Part shown: positions 49,571-57,218 of the stretch, piece after piece | Position numbering within the stretch: position 1 is the stretch's first letter | Layout of the letters: each line of letters opens with the position of its first letter | Origin: Sphingomonas sp. | Lineage (GTDB): Bacteria > Pseudomonadota > Alphaproteobacteria > Sphingomonadales > Sphingomonadaceae | Reading direction: 5' to 3' | DNA length: 64,000 nt | Assembly (NCBI GenBank): GCA_003248865.1 | Contig: QFPK01000016.1 | Coordinates: forward strand, 76,241-140,240 | Translations under genes and position numbers: made by a program | Notes under the pieces: generated by a model | Databases searched by the model: none | The model's input: the letters and a program-made list of their open reading frames with translations, nothing else | Told to the model about the DNA's origin: nothing

Positions 49571-51013
49571 ATGTACCGGTTCACCATGACCTTTGTGCCT
49601 GTTGCGTTGCTTGGCGGCTGCGCCCTGCAGCCGGCCTATCAGGCCCCGGCTCTGGAGATACAGGCGTCGTGGGCCAATGACCCGGCCGGGCGGACGCAGC
49701 CGCCCGACCGCCCCGCAGACTGGTGGCGCCTGCTGCACGATCCCGCCGTCGACCGGCTGGTGGCTGCAGGCCTTGCCGACAATCCGACGCTGGCGGAAGC
49801 GGCCGCGCGGGTCGATCAGGCACGGGCGGCACTGGGCGGCCAGGATGCGCGGCGCCTTCCTGCTGTTGGTGTTCAGGGCGGCGCTCTCACATCGCGAAGC
49901 GCCGCCGGCACGGGCGCGACTGTCCGCCAGACCTCCTCCAACATCGGCCTTGCGCTGTCGTGGGAAGTGGATCTCTGGGGGCGGATCCGGGAAAGCCGGA
50001 TCGCCGCGCTGCATCGTCTGGCCGCCCGCAATGCCGATGCAGAGGCCGCGCGGCTCTCGGTGATCGGGGAACTGGCAGATTCCGCGCTGGCCCTGCGCGC
50101 CTGCACGCTCATTCTGGACATCCGGGACCGCGATATCCAATCACGCGAGACCGAGCTGGCGATGTTCAGCAAGCGTGTGGAACTCGGCCGCGTCGCGCCG
50201 GTCGAGCTGGCGCTGGCGGCCACCAATCTGGCGACCGCACAAACCGACCGCATCGTGCAGGCCGAAAGCTGCACCCGCCTTGTCGACGCGCTGACGGCGT
50301 TGAGCGGGCTTCCGCCTGCCGAGATCCGGGGCCTGCTGGTGCCCGGGCCGGACACCCCGCCGCGGATGATGCCGGAACCGCCGATGCTGACGCCGGCGCT
50401 TCCGGCGACTGTACTGCTCAACCACCCGGCGGTCGTCGCGGCGGAACGCGAAGCAGCGGCCCGATGGTCAGAAATAGCCGTCGCGCGGGCAGAACGGCTG
50501 CCACGCCTCAATCTGGCGGCCGCGCTCAGCGGCCAGTGGGTGAGTGCGCTGGGCGACAGTTCGTCCCATATTATCGACGGTGTGGAAGCCGGGCTGACCG
50601 CGCCGCTGTTCGATGGCGGCGCAGGCGCCAGCGCCGTCCGCAGCGCCGACGCTGCCTACGGGCAAGCTACAGCCCGGCTGCTGCTTGCCCTCAGATCCGC
50701 CACGCGCGACGTGGAGGACAGCCTTGCCGCGCAGCAATCGGCGACCGCGCGCATCGGCACATCGAACGAGGCGCTCGCCGCTGCCAGATACACACTTCAG
50801 GCCAATGAAGCCCGCTGGCAGGCCGGCGCCATCGCCCGGTTCGAGCTGGAGGACAGCCGCCGCCAATATAATCTGGCGCAGGAACGCGCGATCAATGCCA
50901 CGTCCGACCGGGCGCGGGCGTGGGTGGCGCTGATGCGGCAGACAGGTTCTGCAGGCGGAGGCGCCCGCGATGCCGGCTCCGGCCATCCCGAGACCGGGAA
51001 TCCGGGCCGATGA
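49571..51013 (+). CDS. outer-membrane efflux channel (NodT family) of RND pump 2
   Basis: A 480-residue channel lipoprotein with lipobox LLGGC (Cys17). Both repeats are complete: GLADNPTLAEAAARVDQARAALGG, SWEVDLWGRIRESRIAAL, then HPAVVAAEREAAARWSEIAVARAERLPRLNLA and PLFDGGAGASAVRSAD. It is longer than the shortened relative at 40712 by the very parts that relative lacks. It is coupled (ATGA) to the adaptor gene. Confidence 0.93.
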   Translation: MYRFTMTFVPVALLGGCALQPAYQAPALEIQASWANDPAGRTQPPDRPADWWRLLHDPAVDRLVAAGLADNPTLAEAAARVDQARAALGGQDARRLPAVGVQGGALTSRSAAGTGATVRQTSSNIGLALSWEVDLWGRIRESRIAALHRLAARNADAEAARLSVIGELADSALALRACTLILDIRDRDIQSRETELAMFSKRVELGRVAPVELALAATNLATAQTDRIVQAESCTRLVDALTALSGLPPAEIRGLLVPGPDTPPRMMPEPPMLTPALPATVLLNHPAVVAAEREAAARWSEIAVARAERLPRLNLAAALSGQWVSALGDSSSHIIDGVEAGLTAPLFDGGAGASAVRSADAAYGQATARLLLALRSATRDVEDSLAAQQSATARIGTSNEALAAARYTLQANEARWQAGAIARFELEDSRRQYNLAQERAINATSDRARAWVALMRQTGSAGGGARDAGSGHPETGNPGR

Positions 51014-52188
51014 ACCGAGAGCCCCGGCGGATCGCGCCATCGTCTGATGATCTGGATGTGCAAATGGAATCCAGCTTTCGTTCGTTCGACCGCACCACCC
51101 GCCGTGTGATCATTGTAGCCGTGCTGCTGGTGATGGCCGGTATTGCCGCAGTCCTGCTGCTGACGCGCAACGCGGGAACGTCGGCGCCCGGGAATCCGCA
51201 CCCGGCCCTCACCGTCAGCACCGTCTCTCCACGGCTGGAAAGCTGGCCCGAGGATGTGGTTGCGTCCGGAGCCATCGCCCCCTGGGAAGAAGCCAGCATC
51301 GGCACCCAGATCGGCAGCTATCAGCTGATCGAGGTGCGGGTGAATGTGGGCGATCAGGTCCGGCGCGGGCAGCTGCTCGCCCGCCTCAATCCCGCGCTGC
51401 TGCAGGCCGAGCAGGCGCAGCTGCTGGCGCGGCATGAACAGGCCCTCGCCAATGACCGACGCGCGCGTGGGCTGCAGGCCGTCGGCGGCATCAGCGATCA
51501 GGAGGCGCTGCAATATGCGACTGAAGCGAAAACCGCTACGGCCCTGCTGGCCGCCAAGCGGCTGGAACTGCGCTACACCTCGATCCTCGCGCCCGACGAC
51601 GGGGTGATTAGCGCACGCACCGCCACGCTGGGCGCGGTGATGCCCGCCGGGCAGGAACTGTTCCGCATGATCCGCCGCAACCGGCTGGAATGGCGCGGCG
51701 AGCTGACGGCGGCACAAGTTGCGACGATCCGCCCCGGGCAGACGGTGGCGCTGTCCCTGCCCGACGGCAGCCGTGCGCAAGCCCGGGTGCGGGAAGTCGC
51801 GCCGACGCTGGACGATCAGTCCCGCCTCGCCATCGTCTTCGCCGATATCCTTCCGGGCAGCCGGGCGCGCGCGCGCATGTATGTGGAAGGGGCCGTCGCC
51901 ATCGGGCAGTCCCCGGCGCTGACCGTCCCCTCGGAAAGCGTCGTGATCCGCGACGGCCACAGCCATGTCATGCTGGTCGGCACGTCGGGCGGGATATCGA
52001 GGGTGCTGCTGCGCCCCGTCACCACCGGGCGCCGCAGCGGCGGATCTGTGGAAATCCTGAAGGGCGTTGCCGGCTCTGACAGGCTGGTGCGGCGGGGGGC
52101 TGCGTTTCTGGACGATGGCGATCTGGTCAGCGTCGCGGGTACTGAGAACAGTGTCGGCCCCGCCGACGGGCCGACGGGCCGGCCATGA
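51010..52188 (+). CDS. RND periplasmic adaptor of pump 2
   Basis: A 392-residue membrane-fusion protein with one N-terminal span (RVIIVAVLLVMAGIAAVLLL). Lipoyl halves are ASIGTQIGSYQLIEVRVNVGDQVRRGQLLARLN and YTSILAPDDGVISARTATLGAVM, with a short alpha-hairpin between; the beta-barrel/membrane-proximal part includes LEWRGELTAAQVATIRPGQTV. The MdtA-like pattern suits the pump downstream. Start and end overlap its neighbours by 4 bp, and the ATG at 51010 is fixed by this coupling. Confidence 0.93.
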   Translation: MNREPRRIAPSSDDLDVQMESSFRSFDRTTRRVIIVAVLLVMAGIAAVLLLTRNAGTSAPGNPHPALTVSTVSPRLESWPEDVVASGAIAPWEEASIGTQIGSYQLIEVRVNVGDQVRRGQLLARLNPALLQAEQAQLLARHEQALANDRRARGLQAVGGISDQEALQYATEAKTATALLAAKRLELRYTSILAPDDGVISARTATLGAVMPAGQELFRMIRRNRLEWRGELTAAQVATIRPGQTVALSLPDGSRAQARVREVAPTLDDQSRLAIVFADILPGSRARARMYVEGAVAIGQSPALTVPSESVVIRDGHSHVMLVGTSGGISRVLLRPVTTGRRSGGSVEILKGVAGSDRLVRRGAAFLDDGDLVSVAGTENSVGPADGPTGRP

Positions 52189-55100
52189 ACTTCGCAACCT
52201 GGTCGATCCGTAACCCGATCCCCTCCATCCTGCTGTTCTGCCTGCTCACCCTGGCCGGCATCTATGGCTTCAGCCGTCTCGTGGTGCAGGATCTGCCGGA
52301 CATCGCACTGCCGTCGGTCTCCGTCACCGCTGTTCTGCCCGGCGCCACACCGGCACAGCTGGAAACCGAAGTCGCTCGCCCCATCGAGGACGCTATCGCC
52401 GCGCTTGAAGGGGTGGAGCATGTCACCACTTCCATCACCGACGGCACGGTGCAGGTCGAAGTCTCGTTCGCGCTGGAAACCCTGTTGTCGGACGCGCAGA
52501 TGCGCACCAAGGACGCGGTCGATTCCATTCGGTCAGACCTGCCGTCCGACCTGTTGCAGCCCACGATCAGCACCGCCAACTTCACGCTCGCCCCGATCCT
52601 GGTGCTGGCGGTGGACTCCACCCGCATGGACGAGGCCGAGCTGAGCTGGTTCGTGGACGACAGCATCACCCGCGCCATCCGCTCGGTTCCGGGCGTTGGC
52701 AAGGTCGAGCGCGTGGGCGGCCTGCAACGCGAGGTGCAGGTTATTGTCGACCCGGTCCGCCTCACGGCCGCCGGCGCGACGGCCAGCGACGTCTCGCGCG
52801 CGCTCAGGCAGATGCAGCAGCAATCGTCCGGCGGGCGTGGCCAGATCGGCGGGGAGGAGCAGTCGATCCGAACCGTCGCGCTGGCCGCACAAGCCTCCGA
52901 TCTCGCGACATTGCCGGTGGTACTCTCGAACGGGCGCCGGGTGCGGCTGGATCAGGTCTCGACGATCCACGACACGGCGGCGGATCGCACGCAGATGGCG
53001 ATGCTGGACGGCAAGACCGTGGTCGGCGTGAGCATCTACCGCGCCAGGGGCGCCGGAGAGGTGGACGTCGCGAACGGCGTGAAGGCGGCGCTGGACGAAC
53101 TGAAGAGCCGAACGCCGGGGCTGAAGCTGACGCCTGTCGGCGGCTCGATCGACTACACGGTCGAACAATATCAGGCCTCGATGGCGATGCTCTACGAAGG
53201 CGCGATCCTTGCTATCCTCGTCGTCTGGCTGTTCCTGCGCGACTGGCGGGCGACGCTGATCGCCGCCACGGCGCTGCCGCTGTCGATCCTGCCCACCTTC
53301 GCGGCGATGTACTGGCTGGGGTTCACGCTCAACACCCTCACCCTGCTCGCGCTCGCGGTGGTGGTCGGCATCCTCGTCGACGATGCCATCGTCGAGGTGG
53401 AGAATATCGAGCGCCACCGCCGCATGGGCAAGCCCGTGATGGAGGCGACCGAAGAAGCGGTCGACGAAATCGCCAAGGCGGTGATCGCGACCACGTTCAG
53501 CCTCGTCGCCGTGTTCCTGCCAACGGCGCTGATGTCCGGCTATGCAGGCCTGTTCTTCAAGCCGTTCGGCTGGACCGCCGTGATCGCCGTGCTGGCCTCG
53601 CTGCTGGTCGCGCGCCTGTTGACGCCGATGATGGCAGCCCACTTCCTGAAAGGAGAGACAGCCCCCGCGCATGACAATGAAGCCGTCATGCGGCCCTATC
53701 TCAGCATGGTGCGCGGCTGCCTGCATCGTCCCGGCCTCACCATCGCCGCCACATTCGCCTTCCTCGTCGCCTCGCTGGCACTGCTGCCGCTGATTCCCAC
53801 CGGCTTCCTGCCGTCCGATGATCGCAGCCTGACGGAGCTGTCCATCGAACTCCCGCCCGGCAGCGCGCTGCAGACGATGGCTCAGGTGACGGAACAGGTC
53901 CGTCATTCCCTGCAGGGGGTCGATGGCCTTGAACATGTCTTCACCACCATTGGACGGTCCAGCGAAGGCGGGGCCGGCGGCGAAGGGTCGGGTGAGGTGC
54001 GCCAGGCCAGCCTCACGCTGATGCTCGCGCCGCGCGGTGAGCGACCGGTCAAGACCGCCGTCGAATCCGAAGTCCGCAGCCGTGTCGCCGCGATTCCAGG
54101 TGCCCGCTTCTCGGTGGGCGAAGGGACGACCGAGAAGCTGGAGTTGATCCTCGCCGGCGAAGACTCACAGGCGCTGGCGGCGACCGCCCGGCAGCTGGTG
54201 CGCGATCTGCGCGCCCTCGGAACGCTCTCCAACATCAACTCGACGGCCAGCATGGAGCGGCCCGAGATCAGGATCCGCCCGGATCTCCGCCGTGCGGCGG
54301 AGCGCGGCGTGACGACGGAAGAGATTGGCGATGTGGTGCGCATCGCAACCAGCGGCGATTTCGACACCCAGGTTGGCCGCCTCAATCTCGACAGGCGCCA
54401 GATCTTCATCCGCACGCGTATGGCCGACGAGGCCCGGCGGGACCTCTCCACCATCGCCAACCTGCGTGTTTCCGGCCGCGATGGTCTGGTGCCTCTCAGC
54501 AGCGTTGCCGACATATCCGTCGGCAGCGATCTTGCAAAGATCGAACGCTATGATCGCGAGCGCTTCATCACCATCACGGCGGACCTGAACGGGATGGCGC
54601 TGGGGGACGCGCTTGCCAAAGTGGAAGCTTCGCCCGCCATGCAGGGCATGCCGTCAGCTATCTCCCTGATCCCGGACGGGGGCGCCCAGATCGGCGCGGA
54701 AATCGCTTCGGGCTTCATTGTCGCGCTGATCGCGGGCGTCCTGTGCATCTATTGCGTGCTGGTGCTGCTGTTTCGGGATTTCTTCCAGCCGGTCACCATC
54801 CTATCCGCCCTGCCGCTCTCGATCGGCGGCGCTTTTCTGGCGTTGTACCTCAGCGGCAGCGCGCTGGTGCTGACGGCGATGATCGGTCTTGTGATGCTGA
54901 TGGGCATCGTCGCCAAGAATTCGATCCTGCTCGTCGAATATGCGATTCTCGGCATGAAGGCGCACGGCCTCTCGCGTGAGGAGGCCCTGCTGGAAGCCTG
55001 TCGGATGCGCGCCCGGCCCATCGTGATGACGACAGTGGCGATGATCGCGGGCATGCTGCCCATCGCGCTGGGCTTCGGCGCAGACGCCAGCTTTCGCCAG

Positions 55101-55265
55101 CCCATGGCCATCGCGGTGATCGGCGGGCTGATCACCTCCACAATCCTCAGCCTGCTGGTGGTGCCGGTGATCTTTGAGCTGGTGGACAATCTCGAACAGC
55201 GCACGCGCGGCATTTTTCGCCCGGCCTCCGGACGGCCGGGCCAGCAGGAAGGAGCAGTCCCATGA
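52185..55265 (+). CDS. RND efflux pump 2 (HAE-1/MdtB-like)
   Basis: A 1026-residue RND transporter. N-terminus NFATWSIRNPIPSILLFCLLTLAGIYGF differs from the pump 1 type and resembles the MdtB/MdtC and CzcA-like side. Proton-relay Asp399-Asp400 (GILVDDAIVEVENIERH) and the later MGIVAKNSILLVEYAILGMK segment are present. A Gly/Ser-rich insertion (SEGGAGGEGSGEVRQ) interrupts the second periplasmic loop. The Asp pair without heavy-metal-type flanks argues for organic substrates. It is coupled to the adaptor (ATGA) and to the MlaA-like gene (4-bp overlap). Confidence 0.95.
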   Translation: MNFATWSIRNPIPSILLFCLLTLAGIYGFSRLVVQDLPDIALPSVSVTAVLPGATPAQLETEVARPIEDAIAALEGVEHVTTSITDGTVQVEVSFALETLLSDAQMRTKDAVDSIRSDLPSDLLQPTISTANFTLAPILVLAVDSTRMDEAELSWFVDDSITRAIRSVPGVGKVERVGGLQREVQVIVDPVRLTAAGATASDVSRALRQMQQQSSGGRGQIGGEEQSIRTVALAAQASDLATLPVVLSNGRRVRLDQVSTIHDTAADRTQMAMLDGKTVVGVSIYRARGAGEVDVANGVKAALDELKSRTPGLKLTPVGGSIDYTVEQYQASMAMLYEGAILAILVVWLFLRDWRATLIAATALPLSILPTFAAMYWLGFTLNTLTLLALAVVVGILVDDAIVEVENIERHRRMGKPVMEATEEAVDEIAKAVIATTFSLVAVFLPTALMSGYAGLFFKPFGWTAVIAVLASLLVARLLTPMMAAHFLKGETAPAHDNEAVMRPYLSMVRGCLHRPGLTIAATFAFLVASLALLPLIPTGFLPSDDRSLTELSIELPPGSALQTMAQVTEQVRHSLQGVDGLEHVFTTIGRSSEGGAGGEGSGEVRQASLTLMLAPRGERPVKTAVESEVRSRVAAIPGARFSVGEGTTEKLELILAGEDSQALAATARQLVRDLRALGTLSNINSTASMERPEIRIRPDLRRAAERGVTTEEIGDVVRIATSGDFDTQVGRLNLDRRQIFIRTRMADEARRDLSTIANLRVSGRDGLVPLSSVADISVGSDLAKIERYDRERFITITADLNGMALGDALAKVEASPAMQGMPSAISLIPDGGAQIGAEIASGFIVALIAGVLCIYCVLVLLFRDFFQPVTILSALPLSIGGAFLALYLSGSALVLTAMIGLVMLMGIVAKNSILLVEYAILGMKAHGLSREEALLEACRMRARPIVMTTVAMIAGMLPIALGFGADASFRQPMAIAVIGGLITSTILSLLVVPVIFELVDNLEQRTRGIFRPASGRPGQQEGAVP

Positions 55266-56059
55266 GCTTTTCGATGATTGCCATCGCCGTCCATCTGGCG
55301 GGCACCCAGCTTCCACCCGCAGCGGACACACCCCTCACCCGGATCGTGGATTCCGTACCGGAAAATGAGCAGGCCGAGGAGATCATGGTGCAGGCCAAAG
55401 CCGGTTCCACCCCGGGCGACCCGTTACAGGCCCTCAACGCGGAATCCTTTGCCATCATCCAGACGGTGGACAAAGCCGTTACCGGACCTGTCGCACGGGG
55501 CTACAAGAAGGCAGTGCCCTCCCCCGTCCGCAGCGGTCTGCGTAACGCCCTGCGCAATCTTCAGGAGCCGGTGGTCTCCCTCAACTATCTGCTCCAATTA
55601 AAACCAGGCAAGAGCGCAGAGACGCTGGGCCGGTTCGCGATCAATTCCACCATCGGCGGCGCGGGGCTTTTCGACGTGGCCAAAACGGAGACATTCGATC
55701 TGCCCTATCGCAGCAACGGATTCGGCCAGACGCTGGGCTATTATGGGGCGAAGCCGGGACCCTACATGTTCCTGCCGCTGATCGGGCCGACCACCGCGCG
55801 GGATCTCATCGGTCGGGTGGCCGATCTGTCATTGCTGCCGCTGACGGTGGGAGAACCTTTCAATCAGCTCGCCTATGCCGTGCCCACCACGACAATCCGG
55901 CTGATCGATGAACGCGCCGAGGCCGACGACGAACTGCGCGAACTGGTGGATGAAAGCATCGATCCCTATGCGGCTGTGCGCGCAAATTACCTGCGCAGGC
56001 GCCAGGCCGAGATCGACGCGCTGCGCGGGCGGCAAAGCAAGGATGCACCCGCGTCGTGA
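55262..56059 (+). CDS. MlaA (VacJ)-like protein without a lipobox
   Basis: A 265-residue protein matching MlaA, which removes misplaced phospholipids from the outer leaflet of the outer membrane. Matching segments: VRSGLRNALRNLQEPVVSLNYLLQ, LGRFAINSTIGGAGLFDVA, NGFGQTLGYYGAKPGPYMFLPLIGPTTARDLIGR, and SIDPYAAVRANYLRRR. MlaA is normally a lipoprotein; here the N-terminus (MSFSMIAIAVHLAGTQLPPAADT) has a weak hydrophobic part and no Cys anywhere near it. It may be soluble in the periplasm or anchored by its amphipathic helices. It closes the MipA-pump operon and overlaps the pump gene by 4 bp. The remaining Mla genes are not in the window. Confidence 0.85.
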   Translation: MSFSMIAIAVHLAGTQLPPAADTPLTRIVDSVPENEQAEEIMVQAKAGSTPGDPLQALNAESFAIIQTVDKAVTGPVARGYKKAVPSPVRSGLRNALRNLQEPVVSLNYLLQLKPGKSAETLGRFAINSTIGGAGLFDVAKTETFDLPYRSNGFGQTLGYYGAKPGPYMFLPLIGPTTARDLIGRVADLSLLPLTVGEPFNQLAYAVPTTTIRLIDERAEADDELRELVDESIDPYAAVRANYLRRRQAEIDALRGRQSKDAPAS

Positions 56060-56088
56060 TATGCCTTCAGGGAAGGCGCGGCGGGCCA

Positions 56089-57216
56089 TCAGGCCATGGA
56101 TGCAATGGCCTTCCGAAACCGCCCAAGCGCGATCGTGAAGAACAGCGCTCCGATTGCGGCAATTGCCAGGAATTGCGGCCAGACGACCTCGATTCCTGCC
56201 CCCCTGAACAGGATTGCCTGCCCAAGTTCGACGAAATGCGTTGTAGGCGCTGCCAGCATGATGTTCCGCACCAGCTCAGGCATGCTTTCGCGTGGGGTGG
56301 TTCCGCCTGACAGCATTTGCAGCGGCAGCAGCACGAGCACCGCCAGCATGCCGAACTGCGGCATGTTGCGGGCAATCGTCGCCATGAAGATGCCCATCGA
56401 TGTGGTGGCGAACAGCAGCAGTGCCGCCCCCGCGAAGAACAGCGGCAGGGAACCCGCGACCGGGACGCCGAGCGCCCAACGCACCACGATGTTGAGAGAC
56501 AGGCAGGACGCGACCAGCACCACCAGCCCCATGGAGAGCACCTTGCTCAGCATGATCTCGAATGGCGTGACGGGCATGACCAGCAGATGCTCGATGGTGC
56601 CATGCTCCCGCTCGCGGATCAGGGCTGCCCCCGTCAGGATGATCGAGAGCATCGTGATCTGGTTGATGATCTGCGACAGTGCACCGAACCACACATTGTC
56701 GAGCGTGGGATTGAAACGGGCGCGCAGTTCCAGATTCACCGGAGAGGCCGGCTGTGCGCGGTAACGCTGCAGGAACTCTCCTACTTCACCGAGCGCGATC
56801 TGCTGGATGTTGGCGCTTCCCGAGAACGCCTGGCTCATGCGCGTCGCATCGGTGTTGAGCTGGATTTCCGCCCGCCGCCCAGCCAGCACGTCGCGCTGAA
56901 AGCCGGAAGGGATGTGCATGACGAAAGTATAGACGCCGGCATCCATGGCAGGATCGATCCGGCTTGGCGCGATCATCGCCGGCGGCATGAACTGCGGCGG
57001 GAAGAAGGCCGAGGTGATACGCTGTGACAGCGCGGAATTGTCCTCATCCACGATGGCGATGGAGGCTCTCTGCAGACTGTCCGGCGCGGCGGTTGCCGAC
57101 ATGTAGACGGCGGCGGTGAAGATGAAGAAGATCAGGAACAGCATGGTGGGATCGCGCCACAGGCTCCACAGTTCCTTGATCCCCAGCCGATAGACGTTCG
57201 AGAGGGTCCGCCGCAT
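56089..57216 (-). CDS. ABC-2 type permease (YhhJ-like)
   Basis: A 375-residue inner-membrane component of an ABC exporter. One N-terminal span (TMLFLIFFIFTAAVYMSA) leads to a ~160-residue periplasmic domain, then five spans with the ABC-2 core: TMLSIILTGAALIREREHGTIEHLLVMPVTPFEIMLSKV. It is the last gene of the leftward operon, 2 bp after the fused ABC gene, and forms the membrane channel together with the C-terminal half of that protein. It converges with the MlaA-like gene. Confidence 0.9.
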   Translation of the reverse strand: MRRTLSNVYRLGIKELWSLWRDPTMLFLIFFIFTAAVYMSATAAPDSLQRASIAIVDEDNSALSQRITSAFFPPQFMPPAMIAPSRIDPAMDAGVYTFVMHIPSGFQRDVLAGRRAEIQLNTDATRMSQAFSGSANIQQIALGEVGEFLQRYRAQPASPVNLELRARFNPTLDNVWFGALSQIINQITMLSIILTGAALIREREHGTIEHLLVMPVTPFEIMLSKVLSMGLVVLVASCLSLNIVVRWALGVPVAGSLPLFFAGAALLLFATTSMGIFMATIARNMPQFGMLAVLVLLPLQMLSGGTTPRESMPELVRNIMLAAPTTHFVELGQAILFRGAGIEVVWPQFLAIAAIGALFFTIALGRFRKAIASMA

Positions 57217-57218
57217 CG

